NCBI GenBank assembly: GCA_944376235.1 | Contig: CALWCA010000011.1 | Coordinates: forward strand, 34,833-98,832 | DNA: 64,000 nt | Direction: 5' to 3' | DNA from: an uncultured Clostridia bacterium | Lineage (GTDB): Bacteria > Bacillota > Clostridia > Oscillospirales > Feifaniaceae | Shown here: positions 10,501 to 19,429 of the stretch, piece by piece | Layout: each line of letters opens with the position of its first letter | Position numbering within the stretch: position 1 is the first letter of the stretch | The notes under the pieces: model-generated | Told to the model about the DNA's origin: nothing | The model's input: only the letters and a program-made list of their open reading frames with translations | Database searches by the model: none | Program-made: the position numbers and the translations under genes

Positions 10501-11241
10501 CTGCAGATAGTCCTCATAGGTTCTCTGCAGCAGGGGGTCTTCAAAGGAGACCTCGTCGATCACGGTGCCGAAGGTGGTGTGCCGGCAGTGGTCGGACCAA
10601 TAGGTGTCGATCATGCGCAGCTCGGTCAGCGTGGGGTCGCGGCCCTCTTTGGAGAAGTAGTCAAGGCAGACGTCGAGGTCGGCCTCGTCCATGGCAAGGC
10701 CGTAGTCGGCCAGAAAGGCGGCCTTGTCCTTCATGGTGCGAAAGCCCTCGAGCACCGGCACGCGGGAGGGGACGTCAAAGCTCTGGGCCAGCGTGTCGTA
10801 GGGGGCAAGCTGGGCCTCGCGCGCCTCCACGGGGTTGATGAGGTGGGCCTTGATGCGCGAGACGTCCTGCTCGCTCAGCTTTCCCGTGAGCAGGTAGACG
10901 CGGGCGGTGCGCACGGCGGGCCGCTCGCACTGGGCGAGAATCTGGATGCACTGCGCGGCCGAGTCGGCGCGCTGGTCGAACTGGCCGGGCAGGTATTCAA
11001 CGGCAAAGGCCGCATCGGCCTTCGGCAGATCGTCGTAGGTGAGGTCGAGCTGCGGCTCCGAGAAGATGGTGGTGCGGCAGGCTTCAAAGAGCGTCTCGTC
11101 AAGCCCTTCCACATCATAGCGGTTGAGCAGGCGCAGCCCCTCGAGAGACTCAATGCCGAGCAGGGTGCGAAGGTCGGAGAGAAGGGCTCTGGCCTCCCCA
11201 GCCAGGGGCGCTTTCTTTTCCACATAAAGACGTGTCACCAT
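7552..11241 (-). CDS. purL: phosphoribosylformylglycinamidine synthase, single-chain type
   Basis: This 1229-residue enzyme turns FGAR, glutamine and ATP into FGAM. It fuses an N-terminal linker domain, two AIRS-like halves (HNHPTEIEPFGGAATCVGG in the first; GGKDSMSG in the second), and a C-terminal class I glutaminase with nucleophile Cys in CGICNGFQ and the GGFSGGDEPDGS segment. This is the large form seen in many Clostridia and gammaproteobacteria, so no separate PurQ or PurS is needed. The start ATG 11241 has AAAGGAGGA upstream and overlaps the purD stop by 7 bases. Its glutaminase is intact, unlike that of PurF in the same operon. Confidence 0.95.
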   Translation of the reverse strand: MVTRLYVEKKAPLAGEARALLSDLRTLLGIESLEGLRLLNRYDVEGLDETLFEACRTTIFSEPQLDLTYDDLPKADAAFAVEYLPGQFDQRADSAAQCIQILAQCERPAVRTARVYLLTGKLSEQDVSRIKAHLINPVEAREAQLAPYDTLAQSFDVPSRVPVLEGFRTMKDKAAFLADYGLAMDEADLDVCLDYFSKEGRDPTLTELRMIDTYWSDHCRHTTFGTVIDEVSFEDPLLQRTYEDYLQTRAALGVTKPVCLMDLATIAARSLKKEGALPGLDESEEVNACTVKITVQTEQGDEPWLLLFKNETHNHPTEIEPFGGAATCVGGAIRDPLSGRAYVYAAMRLTGAADPLKPLSETLPGKLPQRKIVMDAAAGYSSYGNQIGLTTGLVDEVYHPGYEAKRMEVGAVIAAAPAGNVRREKPAPGDAVILLGGRTGRDGCGGATGSSKSHTVSSLETCGAEVQKGNAPEERKIQRLFRNPEASRLIKRCNDFGAGGVSVAIGELADGLRIDLSAVPKKYEGLDGTELAISESQERMAVVVAAGDVDKFLALAHAENLEATVVAHVKADPRVTMTWNGDVIVDLSREFLSCNGASKHTTASPAAPKPFAREIPGDFAGGMRRLADDLNVCSKQGMAERFDCNIGAGTVLMPYGGIYQRTPIQAMAHKISREKGDALTCSLMSWGFNPHVSEKSPFHGAYLAVVESVSKLVASGAGLADTYLSFQEYFEKLGHEPSRWGKPLAALLGAYKAQKELRLASIGGKDSMSGSFEDIHVPPTLISFAVTVEPVAHVVSPEFKQAGHRVVLLRPETDADGLPTANSLLKNFETVAKLLHSGCACAAYTPGFGGVAEAVMKMGFGNNLGLAFDKGVSLHDLFSYAYGAFVLELADETVQAGLPLGVVTQQPVLTFGGETVELSELLRISEAKLAPLFPRSVDMEQQTVPAFSFEGTAKRAPAVLTQKPRFLIPVFPGTNCEYDTAKAVELAGGEADIFVIRNLTSADISESIDAFAAALRQSHAVVIPGGFSGGDEPDGSAKFITAFFRNARVKEETTALLEQRDGLMCGICNGFQALIKLGLVPFGKIVDTDESCPTLTFNTIGRLQSRMVRTRVASTLSPWMSQTRVGEVYTTPIAHGEGRFWADEATVERLAKNGQIALQYVDLDGNPTMDIAHNPNGSAAAVECITSPDGRVLGKMAHVERIGPGLYKNVPGRYDMGLFRSAVAYLGGR

Positions 11242-12521
11242 GGCGTTGCTCCTCCTTTTGTGGCCGCAAGGGCGCGTGCGCCGATGTCCTTGCGGCAGTA
11301 CTTGTTGTCAAAGGCGACGTCCTGCGCCGCCTGATAGGCAAGGTCGACGGCCTCCCCGAGCGTATCTGCCAGGGCGCTCACGCCAACGACGCGGCCGCCC
11401 GAGGTCATAAGGCGCCCCCCTTCCAGCTTTGCGCCGGCCACAAAGACCGACACATCCTTGCGCGGGGCGGGAAGGAGGAGGGGGAAGCCGGTCTGGTATT
11501 TCCCCGGGTAGCCCTGGGAGGCCAGCACCACGCAGCAGCAGGCCCTGTCGGAAAAGCGCACCGGCACATCGGCCAGGCGGCCCTCGGCGGTGGCCTCCAT
11601 GATGTCGAGCAGGTCGCCCTCCAGCAGGGGCAGCACGGCCTGGGTTTCGGGGTCGCCGAAGCGGCAGTTGTATTCGATCACGCGCGGCCCCTGCCGGGTC
11701 AGCATGAGGCCGAAATAGAGGCAGCCTCGGAAGGGACGGCCCTCGGCGGCCATGGCCTCGATGGTGGGCCGGAAGATGGTGTCCATGCACTGGCCGGCGA
11801 CTTCCGGCGTGTAAAAGGGATTGGGAGCGACAACGCCCATGCCGCCCGTGTTGGGGCCAAGGTCGCCGTCCAGCGCTCTCTTGTGGTCCATGGCGCTGAC
11901 CATGGGCACCACGGTCTTGCCGTCGGCAAAGGCCAGCACCGACACCTCGGGGCCCTCGAGCATCTCCTCGATGAGGATGCGCGCGCCGCTCTCGCCGAAC
12001 ACCCGCTCCCCCATCATGGCGTGCACGGCGGCCTTGGCCTCCTCCCTCGTGTAGGCCAGCGTCACCCCCTTGCCCAGCGCCAGGCCGTCGGCCTTGATGA
12101 CGGTGGGGATGGGGGCGGTGTCCAGATAGGCAAGCGCCTGCGCCTCGTCGTCAAAGACCTCGAAGGCGGCGGTGGGAATGCCGTATTTCTTCATGAGCCG
12201 CTTGGCAAACACCTTGCTGCTCTCGATTTCGGCAGCCTTTTTGTCGGGGCCAAAGCAGGCGATGCCGGCCTGCCTGAGCGCGTCGACGGCGCCCAGCGCC
12301 AGAGGGTCGTCGGGCGCAACCACCACGAAGTCGATGCCCTTTTCTTTGGCAAAGGCCACCATGGCGTCGATGTCCTTTGCCCCGATGGGCACAAGGGTGG
12401 CGTCGGATGCCATGCCGCCGTTGCCGGGCAGCGCATAGAGCTGCGACACGCGGGGGCTTTGCCGCAGCTTCTGGACGATGGCGTGCTCGCGCCCGCCGCC
12501 GCCCACTACCAGAACTTTCAT
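11235..12521 (-). CDS. purD: phosphoribosylamine-glycine ligase
   Basis: This 428-residue ATP-grasp enzyme makes GAR from phosphoribosylamine, glycine and ATP. The N-terminus carries the family motif VLVVGGGGREHAI, followed by LYALPGNGGMA; the ATP-grasp part has the LALGKGV and CRFGDPETQ signatures. Length is normal. It follows AICAR transformylase after a 201-base gap that contains a GC-rich hairpin, and overlaps purL by 7 bases. Confidence 0.96.
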   Translation of the reverse strand: MKVLVVGGGGREHAIVQKLRQSPRVSQLYALPGNGGMASDATLVPIGAKDIDAMVAFAKEKGIDFVVVAPDDPLALGAVDALRQAGIACFGPDKKAAEIESSKVFAKRLMKKYGIPTAAFEVFDDEAQALAYLDTAPIPTVIKADGLALGKGVTLAYTREEAKAAVHAMMGERVFGESGARILIEEMLEGPEVSVLAFADGKTVVPMVSAMDHKRALDGDLGPNTGGMGVVAPNPFYTPEVAGQCMDTIFRPTIEAMAAEGRPFRGCLYFGLMLTRQGPRVIEYNCRFGDPETQAVLPLLEGDLLDIMEATAEGRLADVPVRFSDRACCCVVLASQGYPGKYQTGFPLLLPAPRKDVSVFVAGAKLEGGRLMTSGGRVVGVSALADTLGEAVDLAYQAAQDVAFDNKYCRKDIGARALAATKGGATPW

Positions 12522-12722
12522 GAAAACCGCACCTCGCTTTTGCTGTCAAAGGGGGGTGGATGCCTCAGGCAGGCGGCCCGGCCGTGCGGCCGGACGGCCT
12601 GCCCAAGGCCGAAAATCAGGCCCGGAAGTCCCCCTTACACCCTTGCGGGGAAAAAGGGCGCGTCTCCCCTGCCCTCTTTTTGGAGGCGGGGCGGCGGGGA
12701 AAGAGCTGCCGGGACGGGGTCA
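12522..12722 (-). other. gap between AICAR transformylase and purD with GC-rich hairpin
   Basis: This 201-base spacer is the largest gap inside the purine operon. It contains an imperfect inverted repeat at about 12570-12605 (GGCAGG arms with inner CGGCCG pairing) but no T-run and no clear promoter. It may be an RNA-processing or pausing element. No gene is seen. Confidence 0.45.
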
Positions 12723-13907
12723 TCAATGGTGGAACAGGCGCGCGCCCGTGAAGGCCATGGCAATGCCGTATTTGTCGCAGCATTCGATCACGGCGTCGTC
12801 GCGCACCGAGCCGCCGGGCTGGGCGATGTAGGACACGCCCGACAGGTGGGCGCGCTCGATGTTGTCCGAGAAGGGGAAGAAGGCGTCGCTGCCCAGCGAC
12901 ACGCCGGTGACGGCGTCAAGGCAGTCCCTGATCTGCGCCTCGCTCAGGGGTTCGGGACGGGACTTGAAGTATTTTTGCCATACGCCGGGCGCGCAGACAT
13001 CCTCCTCGGTCTTGTTGATGTAGCGGTCGATGGCGTTGTCGCGTTCGGCGCGGGGCAGGTCGTCCAAAAAGGGCAGCGAGAGCACCGCGTCGCTCTGGCG
13101 CAGGTGCCAGGTGTCGGCCTTGCCGCCGGCAAGGCGGGTGCAGTGGATGCGCGACTGCTGCCCGGCGCCCACGCCGATGGCCTGTCCGTCCACGGCGTAG
13201 CACACCGAGTTGGACTGGGTGTATTTGAGCGTGATGAGCGCCACGATGAGGTCGCGCTTTGCGCTCTCGGGCAGCTCCTTGCATTTGGTGGGCATGTTTT
13301 CAAACAGCGCCGGCGTGATTTCAAAGTTGTTGCGCCCCTGCTCAAAGGTGATGCCGAAAACCTGCTTGCGCTCGATGGGCGCCGGCACGTAGGAGGGGTC
13401 GATCTGAACCACGTTGTAGGCGCCGCCGCGCTTGCTGCGCAGCAGCTCAAGCGCCTCGGGCGTGTAGCCGGGGGCAATCACGCCGTCCGACACCTCGCGC
13501 TTGATGAGTTTTGCCGTGGTCAGGTCGCACACGTCGGACAGCGCCACCCAGTCTCCAAAGGAGCTCATGCGGTCGGTGCCGCGTGCACGGGCGTAGGCAC
13601 AGGCGAGGGGCGAGAGGTCGAGGCCCTTGACGGTGTCGACAAAAAAGGCCTTTTTCTGGCGCTCGGAGAGCGGCAGGCCCACGGCGCCCGACGTGGGGCT
13701 GACATGCTTGAAGGAGGCCGCTGCCGGCAGGCCGATGGCCGCCTTGAGCTCGGAAACCATCTGCCAGCTGTTGAAGGCGTCGAGGAAATTGATGAAGCCG
13801 GGGCGGCCCGACAGCACCTCAATGGGCAGCTCGCCGCCGTCCTCCATGAAGATGCGGGCCGGCTTCTGGTAGGGGTTGCAGCCGTATTTGAGCAAAAATT
13901 CTTTCAT
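12723..13907 (-). CDS. AICAR formyltransferase, stand-alone (no IMP cyclohydrolase domain)
   Basis: This 394-residue enzyme transfers the formyl group of 10-formyl-THF to AICAR to give FAICAR. It begins directly with LKYGCNPYQKPARI, the motif that lies at the start of the transformylase half of bifunctional PurH (usually LRYGENPHQ). It then shows SFKHVSPTSGAVG, SFGDWVAL, APGYTPEAL and GGSVRDDAVI, all transformylase segments. The N-terminal MGS-like cyclohydrolase domain (about 150-190 residues) of PurH is absent. The missing step is supplied by PurO, encoded 3 bases upstream. Start ATG 13907. Known split forms exist in archaea and some Clostridia; the family call is firm. Confidence 0.93.
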   Translation of the reverse strand: MKEFLLKYGCNPYQKPARIFMEDGGELPIEVLSGRPGFINFLDAFNSWQMVSELKAAIGLPAAASFKHVSPTSGAVGLPLSERQKKAFFVDTVKGLDLSPLACAYARARGTDRMSSFGDWVALSDVCDLTTAKLIKREVSDGVIAPGYTPEALELLRSKRGGAYNVVQIDPSYVPAPIERKQVFGITFEQGRNNFEITPALFENMPTKCKELPESAKRDLIVALITLKYTQSNSVCYAVDGQAIGVGAGQQSRIHCTRLAGGKADTWHLRQSDAVLSLPFLDDLPRAERDNAIDRYINKTEEDVCAPGVWQKYFKSRPEPLSEAQIRDCLDAVTGVSLGSDAFFPFSDNIERAHLSGVSYIAQPGGSVRDDAVIECCDKYGIAMAFTGARLFHH

Positions 13908-13910
13908 GGA

Positions 13911-14639
13911 TTAAAGCACAGCTCCTTTTTCCAGGTTTTTGTTGCGCAGACGCTGCTCGAAGCGTCGGGTCTCAAGATTGGTGAAGCGCACAAACAGCGA
14001 GACCTTGTTGTCGGGGTTTAGGCTGCTCCACACCGTGTCGGTGAGGGTGTCGATGTCGCCGGGGAGGGCGACGCGCTTCGGCTCGCCTGCAAAACTTGGG
14101 ATGGGCGTCCCGTCGCACACATAGGTGTGCAGCAGGTGGCCTGTGCCGGGGTGGCCGGGGTATTCAAAAAACTGACGCGCGCAGTTTGAGCCCTCGGGGT
14201 CGTTTGCCTTGAGAATCGAGAGCTTGTAGCTGCCGTCGGGAGAGAGCAGCCCCGAGATGCGGGGGGTGAAGTTGGGGGCGTCGGGCTCAAACTCCCGCGT
14301 GCGAAGCGCGGCGGCAAAGCTCTGCCCGCGCAGAAGAAACTCGCAGATGGTGTCGGTCTGGTCCCCGTTTGTCACCACCAGCCCCCTGCCCGCCTCGCGG
14401 ACGGGGTGATAGATGATAAGGCTGGGGTCGGAGAGCTTTGCGGGGTCGAAGGCCTCGGTGCGGATGCCGTCGGGCTCCTCGACAAAAATGCGGTTGCGGC
14501 TGTTGACGCTGCGGCCCATGATAAAGTACACGGCCACCGAGCACACGCCGTCGGGCGTCATGCCCAGCACGATGCCGCGCCCCGGATAGGAATTTTCCTC
14601 CAGCAGCCCGGCCAAAGACAAAGTTTCATAGCCCTTCAT
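13911..14639 (-). CDS. purO: IMP cyclohydrolase, PurO family
   Basis: This 242-residue enzyme should close FAICAR to IMP. It resembles the archaeal PurO fold (Pfam IMP_cyclohyd), not the MGS domain of PurH: note ENSYPGRGIVLG near the N-terminus, YFIMGRSVNSRNR near 40-50, and a NGDQTDTI segment. I start at ATG 14639, preceded by GGGAGA; an in-frame ATG 15 bases earlier is possible. It lies between purN and the stand-alone AICAR transformylase, so the two genes together replace bifunctional PurH. Confidence is high for the family, and context strongly supports the reaction. Confidence 0.9.
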   Translation of the reverse strand: MKGYETLSLAGLLEENSYPGRGIVLGMTPDGVCSVAVYFIMGRSVNSRNRIFVEEPDGIRTEAFDPAKLSDPSLIIYHPVREAGRGLVVTNGDQTDTICEFLLRGQSFAAALRTREFEPDAPNFTPRISGLLSPDGSYKLSILKANDPEGSNCARQFFEYPGHPGTGHLLHTYVCDGTPIPSFAGEPKRVALPGDIDTLTDTVWSSLNPDNKVSLFVRFTNLETRRFEQRLRNKNLEKGAVL

Positions 14640-14786
14640 GGCAGCACCATCTCCCATCGTCCAAGTGTTGTATTTGCCGCTGGGGCTCCCTTGCGGCATT
14701 TTTTAAGAAAAGGCGGTCACAAGCAGCGCCGCATGCGGCAGGTGCCCTGCCCGGCGCAAAGGCGCGGCGGCCTTTTGCAGGCGGCT

Positions 14787-15407
14787 TTAGGGGCGGCCGC
14801 CGTCCGCCCTGCCGGCCAGCTCCTCACACAGGGCCTGCACGGCCTGGGGCAGCAAGATCCACTCCGCCTGCTCCATCACGCGGCGCTGAAGGGTCTCGGG
14901 CGTGTCGTCCTCGCGCACCTCCACGGCGCGCTGCAGCAGGATCTTCCCGCCGTCGGGGATTTCGTTGACCAGGTGTACGGTGGCGCCCGTCACTTTCACG
15001 CCTCTGGCAAGGGCGGCCTCGTGCACGGCAAGGCCGTAGAACCCGCGCCCGCCGAAGGCGGGCAGCAGCGAGGGGTGGACGTTGACGATGCGCCCCTCAT
15101 AGCGCGCGATAAAGTCGGGGCTCAGGATGCACAAAAAGCCGGCCAGCACCACGAGGTCGATGCCGTGGGCGGCAAGGGTGTCCAGCAGCTCGCGCTCAAA
15201 GTCGCCGGCGCTGCGGCCCTTGCGCGGCACCACCACGGCCGGCACGCCGGCAGCCCTCGCCCGCTCCAGGGCGTAGACCCCGGGCCTGCTCGAGACCACC
15301 AGCGCAATGTCGCCGCTGCTGAGGGCGCCGGCGCGCGCCGCGTCGAGCAGGGCCTGCAAATTGGTGCCCCCGCCCGACACCAGCACGGCAATCTTGGGTC
15401 TTAACAC
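14787..15407 (-). CDS. purN: phosphoribosylglycinamide formyltransferase
   Basis: This 206-residue enzyme formylates GAR with 10-formyl-THF. Motifs: [15 protein letters not shown] at the N-terminus, [13 protein letters not shown], and the active-site [12 protein letters not shown], with [14 protein letters not shown] supplying the catalytic His and Asp. The start is GTG 15407, overlapping the purM stop by 7 bases. Length is standard. A 147-base GC-rich gap with pairing potential separates it from purO. Confidence 0.95.
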   Translation of the reverse strand: MLRPKIAVLVSGGGTNLQALLDAARAGALSSGDIALVVSSRPGVYALERARAAGVPAVVVPRKGRSAGDFERELLDTLAAHGIDLVVLAGFLCILSPDFIARYEGRIVNVHPSLLPAFGGRGFYGLAVHEAALARGVKVTGATVHLVNEIPDGGKILLQRAVEVREDDTPETLQRRVMEQAEWILLPQAVQALCEELAGRADGGRP

Positions 15408-16441
15408 AAAATCACGCCCCCGTCTCCCTTCACAAGCTCTCCTGCGACATAGGCTGCAACGCCCTGCGCGCGCAGAATCTCAAGGGCGCGGTCGGCCTGC
15501 TGCCTGGCGACCACAACCGTCATGCCCACGCCCATGTTGAAGGTGTTGAACATGTCGCGCTCGGGGATGTTTCCCTCTTTTTGCAGCAGGGGGAAGATGG
15601 GCGGTGTGACAAGGCCGGCCTTGTCGATTTTTGCGGCAAGGGTGGAGGGCAGGCCGCGCGGGATGTTTTCGAAAAAGCCTCCGCCCGTGATGTGGCAGAC
15701 GCTCTTGACCTCCACGGCCTCAAAGAGGGCCAGCACGGGCTTGACATAGATGGCGGTGGGGGTGAGCAGCGTCTCCCCCAGCGAGCGGCCCTCCAGCTCG
15801 TCGAGCGGCTTTGTCAGGTCGCGGTGCTCCACGTCGAACACGCGGCGCACCAGCGAAAAGCCGTTGGAGTGCAGGCCGCTCGAGGGCAGCGCAATCAGCA
15901 CGTCCCCCTCGCAGGCGCGCTGCTTGTCGGGCAGGCGCTCCCTGTCTGCAAGGCCGACGGCAAAGCCGGCCAGGTCGTATTCGTCTTCGGGATAAAAGCC
16001 GGGCATTTCGGCCGTCTCACCGCCGATTAAGGCGGCGCCGGCCTGCACGCAGCCCTCGGCCACGCCGGCCACGATGCGCTCGATGCGCTCGGGCAGGTTT
16101 TTGCCGCAGGCGATATAGTCGAGGAAAAAGAGCGGCCGCGCCCCGCAGCACACGATGTCGTTGACGCACATGGCCACGCAGTCGATGCCCACGGTGTCGT
16201 GGCGGTCGAGCAAAAAGGCCAGCTTGAGCTTGGTGCCCACGCCGTCGGTGCCGCTCACCAGGACGGGGGACTTGATGCCCGTCAAATCGGGGCAAAAGAG
16301 GCCGCCGAACCCGCCGACATCGCCCACGACGCCGGGGGTGACGGTGCGCCCGATGTGGCGCTTCATGAGCTCCACCGCGCGATAGCCCGCCGTAATGTCC
16401 ACACCGGCGGCGGCATAGCTGTCGGATTTCGATTGGTTCAT
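15401..16441 (-). CDS. purM: phosphoribosylformylglycinamidine cyclo-ligase
   Basis: This 346-residue ATP-dependent AIR synthetase closes FGAM to AIR. The N-terminus [19 protein letters not shown], then the [17 protein letters not shown] and [11 protein letters not shown] motifs, are diagnostic. I start at ATG 16441, with AAAGGAG ten bases upstream; longer in-frame extensions have no ribosome site. It follows purF by 8 bases and overlaps purN. Confidence 0.96.
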   Translation of the reverse strand: MNQSKSDSYAAAGVDITAGYRAVELMKRHIGRTVTPGVVGDVGGFGGLFCPDLTGIKSPVLVSGTDGVGTKLKLAFLLDRHDTVGIDCVAMCVNDIVCCGARPLFFLDYIACGKNLPERIERIVAGVAEGCVQAGAALIGGETAEMPGFYPEDEYDLAGFAVGLADRERLPDKQRACEGDVLIALPSSGLHSNGFSLVRRVFDVEHRDLTKPLDELEGRSLGETLLTPTAIYVKPVLALFEAVEVKSVCHITGGGFFENIPRGLPSTLAAKIDKAGLVTPPIFPLLQKEGNIPERDMFNTFNMGVGMTVVVARQQADRALEILRAQGVAAYVAGELVKGDGGVILC

Positions 16442-16449
16442 GGCGAAGG

Positions 16450-17868
16450 TTACTCCTTTCCGCTCCAGCAATAGGTGCAAAGGCAGTGCTCGGGCAGGCC
16501 GATGGCCTTGATGAGGTTGGGCAGGGTCTGAAATTCCAGGGTGGCAAAGCGCAGCTTGGCACAGATGGCCTTGCGCATGGCCCTGCCGCGCTCGCTCTCG
16601 CCGTCGCCGTACTCCTCGGCGTGGCGGTGGCCCTCCTTGCCCTCAAACTCCTCCATGGTGCGCCGGGTGATGAGGTCCATGTCGGAGGTGCTGCGTGAGA
16701 AGTTGAGGAACTTGCAGCCGTACATCACGGGCGGGCAGGCCGAGCGCATGTGCAGCTCCTTTGCCCCGTTTTCATAGAGGAAGTTGACCGTTTCACGCAG
16801 CTGGGTGCCGCGCACGATGCTGTCGTCGACAAAGAGCAGCCGCTTGTCCTCAATGAGCTGGTGCACGGGGATGAGCTTCATCTTGGCCACCTGGTTGCGC
16901 ACGATCTGGGAGGCCGACATGAAGCTGCGCGGCCAGGTGGGCGTGTATTTGACAAAGGGGCGCGCATAGGGCACGCCGCTCTCGTTGGCAAAGCCGATGG
17001 CGTGGGGCACGCCCGAGTCGGGCACGCCGCACACATAGTCGATGGGGGGCAGGCCGCGGCCGGCAATTTCCGCCGCCGCCAGCAGCTTGCCGTTTTGGTT
17101 GCGCATGACCTCCACGTTGACGCCCTCGTAGCAGGAGTTGGGATAGCCATAGTAATTCCACAGGAAAGAGCACACCCGCAGCGTGTCTCCCGGCGGGCTG
17201 AGCTGCTCCACTCCCTCGGCCGTCACGCGCACGATTTCGCCGGGGCCCAGCTCGCGCAGGTCCCGGTAGCCGAGCTTCTGGTAGGCAAAGGATTCAAAGG
17301 AGACGCAGTGGCCGTCCTCGTTTTGTCCCAGCAGAACCGGCAGGCGGCCCACGCGGTCGCGCGCCGCAATGATGCCGCTTTCAGTGAGAATGAGGATGGA
17401 GGCCGTTCCCTCAATCACGCTCTGGGCATAGCGGATGCCGTCTTCAAAGGTGTCCTCGCAGTCGATGAGAGCGGCGACCAGCTCGGTGGAGTTGATGCGC
17501 CCGCCGGTCATGGCGTCAAAATGGGCGCCGCGCTGCAGCAGCGTTTTTGCAAGCTGCTCGAGGTTGTTGATGATGCCGATGGTGCTGATGGCGTAAACGC
17601 CCAGGTGCGAGTGGATGAGCATGGGCTGCGGGTCGGTGTCGCTGATGCAGCCGATGCAGGCATTGCCCTTCATCTCGGCAATGTCGCTCTCGAATTTTGT
17701 CCGAAAGGGGCTGTTTTCAATGTTGTGAATATACCTCTGAAAGCCAAGGTCGGGCGAAATACAGGCCATGCCGCCCCGGCGGATGCCCAGGTGCGAATGG
17801 TAGTCGGTCCCGAAAAAGACGTCTAAAATACAGTCGCGCTTTGAAATCGCTCCAAAAAATCCACCCAA
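16450..17868 (-). CDS. purF: amidophosphoribosyltransferase-like PurF with degenerate glutaminase domain
   Basis: This 472-residue protein has a well-kept phosphoribosyltransferase half: PDSGVP near 283-288 and the PRPP loop [11 protein letters not shown] at 346-356. Four cysteines fall where the Fe-S ligands of Bacillus PurF lie (C233, C385, C464, C467). The N-terminal Ntn-glutaminase half is intact in length but lacks the catalytic residues: the gap-free alignment of [12 protein letters not shown] with normal CGVFGI puts Gly2 at the nucleophile Cys1 position, and QHRGQE is replaced by SHLGIR. The start TTG 17868 has GGAGGA six bases upstream; a GTG at 17889 has no ribosome site and would place Cys at residue 3. 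It may use free ammonia or a partner glutaminase. The role as first purine enzyme is inferred from the operon. Confidence 0.88.
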   Translation of the reverse strand: MGGFFGAISKRDCILDVFFGTDYHSHLGIRRGGMACISPDLGFQRYIHNIENSPFRTKFESDIAEMKGNACIGCISDTDPQPMLIHSHLGVYAISTIGIINNLEQLAKTLLQRGAHFDAMTGGRINSTELVAALIDCEDTFEDGIRYAQSVIEGTASILILTESGIIAARDRVGRLPVLLGQNEDGHCVSFESFAYQKLGYRDLRELGPGEIVRVTAEGVEQLSPPGDTLRVCSFLWNYYGYPNSCYEGVNVEVMRNQNGKLLAAAEIAGRGLPPIDYVCGVPDSGVPHAIGFANESGVPYARPFVKYTPTWPRSFMSASQIVRNQVAKMKLIPVHQLIEDKRLLFVDDSIVRGTQLRETVNFLYENGAKELHMRSACPPVMYGCKFLNFSRSTSDMDLITRRTMEEFEGKEGHRHAEEYGDGESERGRAMRKAICAKLRFATLEFQTLPNLIKAIGLPEHCLCTYCWSGKE

Positions 17869-17889
17869 AACAAATCCTCCGCAAGTCAC

Positions 17890-17951
17890 GCCGGCACGGA
17901 CGCCCCCAAAGGGGCCCCCGTGCCGGTCTGTTGTTCAAAAAGAAGCTCTTT
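17890..17951 (-). other. purC-purF spacer with hairpin
   Basis: A GC-rich inverted repeat (CCGGCACGG and CCGTGCCGG arms, about 17891-17926) lies between the purC stop and the purF ribosome site. It has no T-run, so it is more likely a pause or processing element than a terminator. Confidence 0.45.
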
Positions 17952-18629
17952 TTATGCAAAGAAGAGCCGGGAAAGCTCCATGGGCTCGATATACTGCCCA
18001 TCCTTGTAGACGCGCATGTTGCCGGAGGCAATCTCGTCAATCAGGATGACCTCGTCGCCGCTATAGCCGAACTCAAACTTGATGTCGTAAAGGGTGAGGC
18101 CCTTTTGCGCCAAATCGTCGGCCACGACGCCGGTGATTTTCTGGGTCATGTCCTTGATGGCGTCATACTGCGCCGGCGTCATAACGCCCAGCACCTCAAG
18201 CCCGTCCCGGGTCACGAGCGGATCGCCCTTGGCGTCGTCCTTGAAGGTCATCTCCACATAGGCGGGCAGGGGCGCGCCCTCCTCGATATAGTCCCCGTAA
18301 CGGCGGAAGAAGCTGCCCACGGCGCGGTGGCGGCAGATGACCTCAAGCCCCTTGCCAAACACCTTGGCCGGCAGCACCTCCATGGTGGTGTCGGCGAGAT
18401 TTGCCTTGACATAGTGGGTCTTGATTCCGGCTGCCTTGAGCTTTTCGAAGAAGCACACCGACATGCGCAAGTTGACGTCTCCAACCCCCGCGATGCTCAG
18501 CCCGACGGTGTTTGCCCCGGGGTCGAACACGCCGTTTTCTCCCGTCACGTCGTCTTTGAACTTGAGCAGGTAGTTGCCGTTGTCCAGCGCGAAAACATCT
18601 TTGGTTTTTCCGGTGTAAATGAGCTTCAT
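17952..18629 (-). CDS. purC: phosphoribosylaminoimidazole-succinocarboxamide synthase
   Basis: This 225-residue SAICAR synthetase joins CAIR and aspartate. The N-terminal YTGKTKDVF glycine-rich motif, the [15 protein letters not shown] segment (normally VVRNIAAGS) and DIKFEFG near 185 identify the family, though the middle is rather divergent. Start ATG 18629 is preceded by AGGAGGAAA. It follows purE after a 104-base gap. Length is slightly below the usual 235-240. Confidence 0.93.
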   Translation of the reverse strand: MKLIYTGKTKDVFALDNGNYLLKFKDDVTGENGVFDPGANTVGLSIAGVGDVNLRMSVCFFEKLKAAGIKTHYVKANLADTTMEVLPAKVFGKGLEVICRHRAVGSFFRRYGDYIEEGAPLPAYVEMTFKDDAKGDPLVTRDGLEVLGVMTPAQYDAIKDMTQKITGVVADDLAQKGLTLYDIKFEFGYSGDEVILIDEIASGNMRVYKDGQYIEPMELSRLFFA

Positions 18630-18733
18630 ATGCCGTTTCCTCCTGCGGTTAAAATATATCGGTTACATTCGGGGAATGGGGGTTCGCACAATCAAGGGGG
18701 TGGCCGGGGGCCTTTTGCGGCGGCCGAGTTTTT

Positions 18734-19231
18734 TTACCGGCCCGAAAGGCGCTGCGACAGCGCCGCGTCCTTTTCGAGCACCGTTTGGCTTTCGGCCTTC
18801 CTGCGGGCCTCGAGACGCTGCGCCAGCGCCTCGTCCTCGAGCGCCAAAATCTGCGCAGACAACAAAGCGGCATTGACTGCCCCGTCGATGGCCACCGTTG
18901 CCACGGGGATTCCCGCAGGCATCTGCACGGTGGAAAGGAGGGCGTCCATGCCGTCTAGCGTTGAAGATTTGATTGGAATGCCGACAACCGGCAGCGTGGT
19001 ACAGGCGGCCAGTGATCCGGCCAGATGAGCCGCCTTGCCGGCGGCCGCAATCAAAACGCCAAAGCCGTTTTCTTTGGCTGAAAGAGCAAAGCTTCTCGCC
19101 TGCTCGGGGGTGCGGTGGGCTGAATAGACATGGGCCTCAAAGGGCACCTCGAGCTCCGAAAGCGTGTCGAGGGCCTTCTGCACCACCGGCAGATCGCTGT
19201 CGCTTCCCATGATGACTCCGACTTTCTTCAT
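18734..19231 (-). CDS. purE: N5-carboxyaminoimidazole ribonucleotide mutase
   Basis: This 165-residue class I PurE converts N5-CAIR to CAIR. The substrate loop [10 protein letters not shown] (residues 6-15) and SAHRTPE (about 42-48) are intact, with [14 protein letters not shown] and GIPIKSS following. No purK is nearby, so either CAIR forms directly from CO2 or purK lies elsewhere. First gene of the operon; AAGGAGGAAA precedes ATG 19231. The leader upstream carries the riboswitch. Confidence 0.95.
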   Translation of the reverse strand: MKKVGVIMGSDSDLPVVQKALDTLSELEVPFEAHVYSAHRTPEQARSFALSAKENGFGVLIAAAGKAAHLAGSLAACTTLPVVGIPIKSSTLDGMDALLSTVQMPAGIPVATVAIDGAVNAALLSAQILALEDEALAQRLEARRKAESQTVLEKDAALSQRLSGR

Positions 19232-19280
19232 ATCCGTTTCCTCCTCGTGTCAGTCTGGCTGACGGCCCGGCATGTCCGCC

Positions 19281-19410
19281 AAAAGGAAAAAGAAAAAGGC
19301 AGTCCTGCCTTGTATCATCACAACAGAACTGCCCAGACGGTCGGCCTACAATAGTTTCTTGCTCCCATGTGGTTCAAGCCCACTTCCATCCGTCAGTCAC
19401 AAAAAACCGT
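19281..19410 (-). ncRNA. ZTP (pfl) riboswitch with transcription terminator
   Basis: Read on the minus strand, the leader has the conserved pfl elements in order: GTGACTGACGG (about 19390-19400), GAAGTGGG with GAACCACATGGGAGC, a variable loop, then GCCGACCGTCTGGGCA ending at 19330. The last conserved bases (GGCA) are also the first bases of a terminator stem GGCAGTTCTG (19324-19333) pairing with CAGGACTGCC (19298-19307), followed by a T-rich run to 19281. Ligand binding would hold the shared bases in the pseudoknot and prevent termination, so ZTP or ZMP accumulation should switch the purine/folate operon on. This fits the known behaviour of the class. Confidence 0.92.
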
Positions 19411-19429
19411 TATTTGTCACATCGCTTTC

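Noticed and set aside
11232..14021. A 929-residue plus-strand open frame across purD and the AICAR transformylase
   Set aside because: His/Gly/Ala-rich translation typical of antisense shadows in high-GC DNA; purD and the transformylase are unmistakable on the other strand.
17869..17889. GTG 17889 as the PurF start, giving M-T-C-G-G-F-V-L-G
   Set aside because: There is no ribosome site upstream, whereas GGAGGA sits six bases before TTG 17868; the Cys would not be N-terminal and breaks the alignment.
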